DNA of 64,000 bases, taken from assembly GCF_020866965.1 (NCBI RefSeq), contig NZ_JAJATX010000007.1, positions 1 through 64,000 of the forward strand. The letters run 5' to 3'. Under the pieces are notes generated by a model. It was not told where the DNA came from. It ran no database searches and saw only the letters and a list, made by a program, of their open reading frames with translations. Made by a program: the position numbers and the translations under genes. Source of the DNA: Microvirga roseola (GTDB lineage: Bacteria > Pseudomonadota > Alphaproteobacteria > Rhizobiales > Beijerinckiaceae). Below are positions 63,491 to 64,000 of the stretch, piece by piece. Position 1 is the first letter of the stretch; each line of letters begins with the position of its first letter.

Positions 63491-64000
63491 GATGAAGGGC
63501 CTTCATAGGGTCAGGGCAAAGCTCGCCGACGGAACCGAGAAGTTCTACTTTTACGCCTGGCGCGGCGGGCCCAAGCTGGAGGGGAAGCCGGGAGAACCGA
63601 AGTTCCTCGCCTCCTACAATGCGGCCATCGCCAGCCTGAAGGCTACGCCAAAAGGGCGCTTTCACAGTGTCATCAGCGGGTACAAGGCGTCTGGTGAGTT
63701 CGGGAAACTCGCTCCACGGACCAAGAGCGACTACCTGAAACACATCAAGGTCATCGAGGCAAAGTTCGGAACTATGCCGCTCAGCGGCTTCTCCGAGCGG
63801 AATCGGGCGGTCACGCGTGGCCTGTTCAAGGCGTGGCGAGACGAGCTCGCACAGCGCTCGGAGCGGCAGGCCGATTATGCCTGGAGCATCCTCGGCCGGA
63901 TCTGCTCCTGGGGCATGGACCGCGGCCTGGTCGACACCAATCCCTGCGAGCGGGGTGGCCGGCTCTACGAGGCCGACCGGACGGACAAGATCTGGACCGA
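63474..64000 (+). CDS. Tyrosine-type phage integrase, 3' end outside the window
   Basis: Start ATG 63474 or 63492. The visible part has an N-terminal arm ('KFYFYAWRGGPKLEGKPGEP') and the start of the SAM-like core-binding domain ('TKSDYLKHIKVIEAKFGTMP', 'AWSILGRICSWGMDRGLVDT', 'NPCERGG'), typical of phage tyrosine recombinases. The catalytic domain (R-H-R-Y) lies beyond 64000. It should recombine the phage attachment site with the tRNA-Gln 3' end, although an unusual distance from that site reflects the prophage length. Confidence 0.85.
   Translation, partial: MDLTVKMKGLHRVRAKLADGTEKFYFYAWRGGPKLEGKPGEPKFLASYNAAIASLKATPKGRFHSVISGYKASGEFGKLAPRTKSDYLKHIKVIEAKFGTMPLSGFSERNRAVTRGLFKAWRDELAQRSERQADYAWSILGRICSWGMDRGLVDTNPCERGGRLYEADRTDKIWT

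Larger units (their letters stand above)
48191..64000. mobile_element. Prophage remnant next to tRNA-Gln, right end outside the window
   Basis: From the tRNA 3' end onward the content changes to phage-like genes: HTH proteins, a holin-like protein, an endolysin, a tail operon on the minus strand, an MT-A70 methyltransferase, an excisionase-like protein and a tyrosine integrase running off the window. There are no terminase, portal, capsid or head genes, and two genes are cut at a junction near 61200, so it is defective. The right attachment site, expected as a repeat of the tRNA 3' end, lies beyond 64000. Confidence 0.85.

Overview
The window is high-GC DNA from an alphaproteobacterium of the order Hyphomicrobiales (Rhizobiales), most like the Microvirga/Methylobacterium branch. 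This rests on the gene order purN-purM next to pgsA-like/perM-like/hdaA/ppk/ppx, GatCAB together with a tRNA-Gln gene, an HdaA-type DnaA relative, an HWE-like histidine kinase, and the intergenic palindromic repeats typical of the group. The genus is an inference; no rRNA is present.

Layout. 1-655 is non-coding and repeat-rich. 656-4610 holds a methyltransferase divergent from a three-gene iron-siderophore-type ABC importer. 4701-8642 holds a WYL-like small protein, a HlyD-type adaptor, a C39-peptidase ABC exporter (frameshifted as sequenced) and, convergent to it, an unlisted 30-codon gene for a double-glycine leader peptide with a core of only six residues. This is the most novel item in the window. 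8821-13620 holds RNase D, a frameshifted RTX protein and a cytochrome c / DUF305 / lipoprotein operon with two apparent frameshifts. 13758-23054 is conserved housekeeping sequence: polyphosphate metabolism, HdaA, an AI-2E family membrane protein, a CDP-alcohol phosphatidyltransferase and purMN, interrupted by a YafY-type regulator with a monooxygenase-like partner. 23081-46724 is ordinary chromosome: histidine kinase, molybdopterin oxidoreductase, ndk, two GSTs, a DUF5939 adenylate cyclase, gatB, a DMT exporter with an ArsR-type regulator, gatCA, a sugar ABC importer and ruvX. 46883-47790 holds a small unlisted lipoprotein and a second, intact RTX protein.

A tRNA-Gln(CTG) gene at 48117-48190 marks the left edge of a prophage remnant that runs to the window end. 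Its lysis and tail genes are on the minus strand (51111-61203). An excisionase-like gene and the start of a tyrosine integrase lie at the right (63218-64000). Head, portal and terminase genes are absent. Near 61200 a tape-measure gene and a PAPS-reductase-like gene meet head to head, each without its 5' part, so a deletion has removed the middle. The remnant keeps an intact acyltransferase (possible lysogenic conversion) and an MT-A70 methyltransferase.

Several genes carry reading-frame lesions (about 7300, 10740, 12795, 13055, 33645, and a stop at 34298). Four of these lie within 6 kb and at least one sits in a G-run, so both real decay and consensus errors must be considered.
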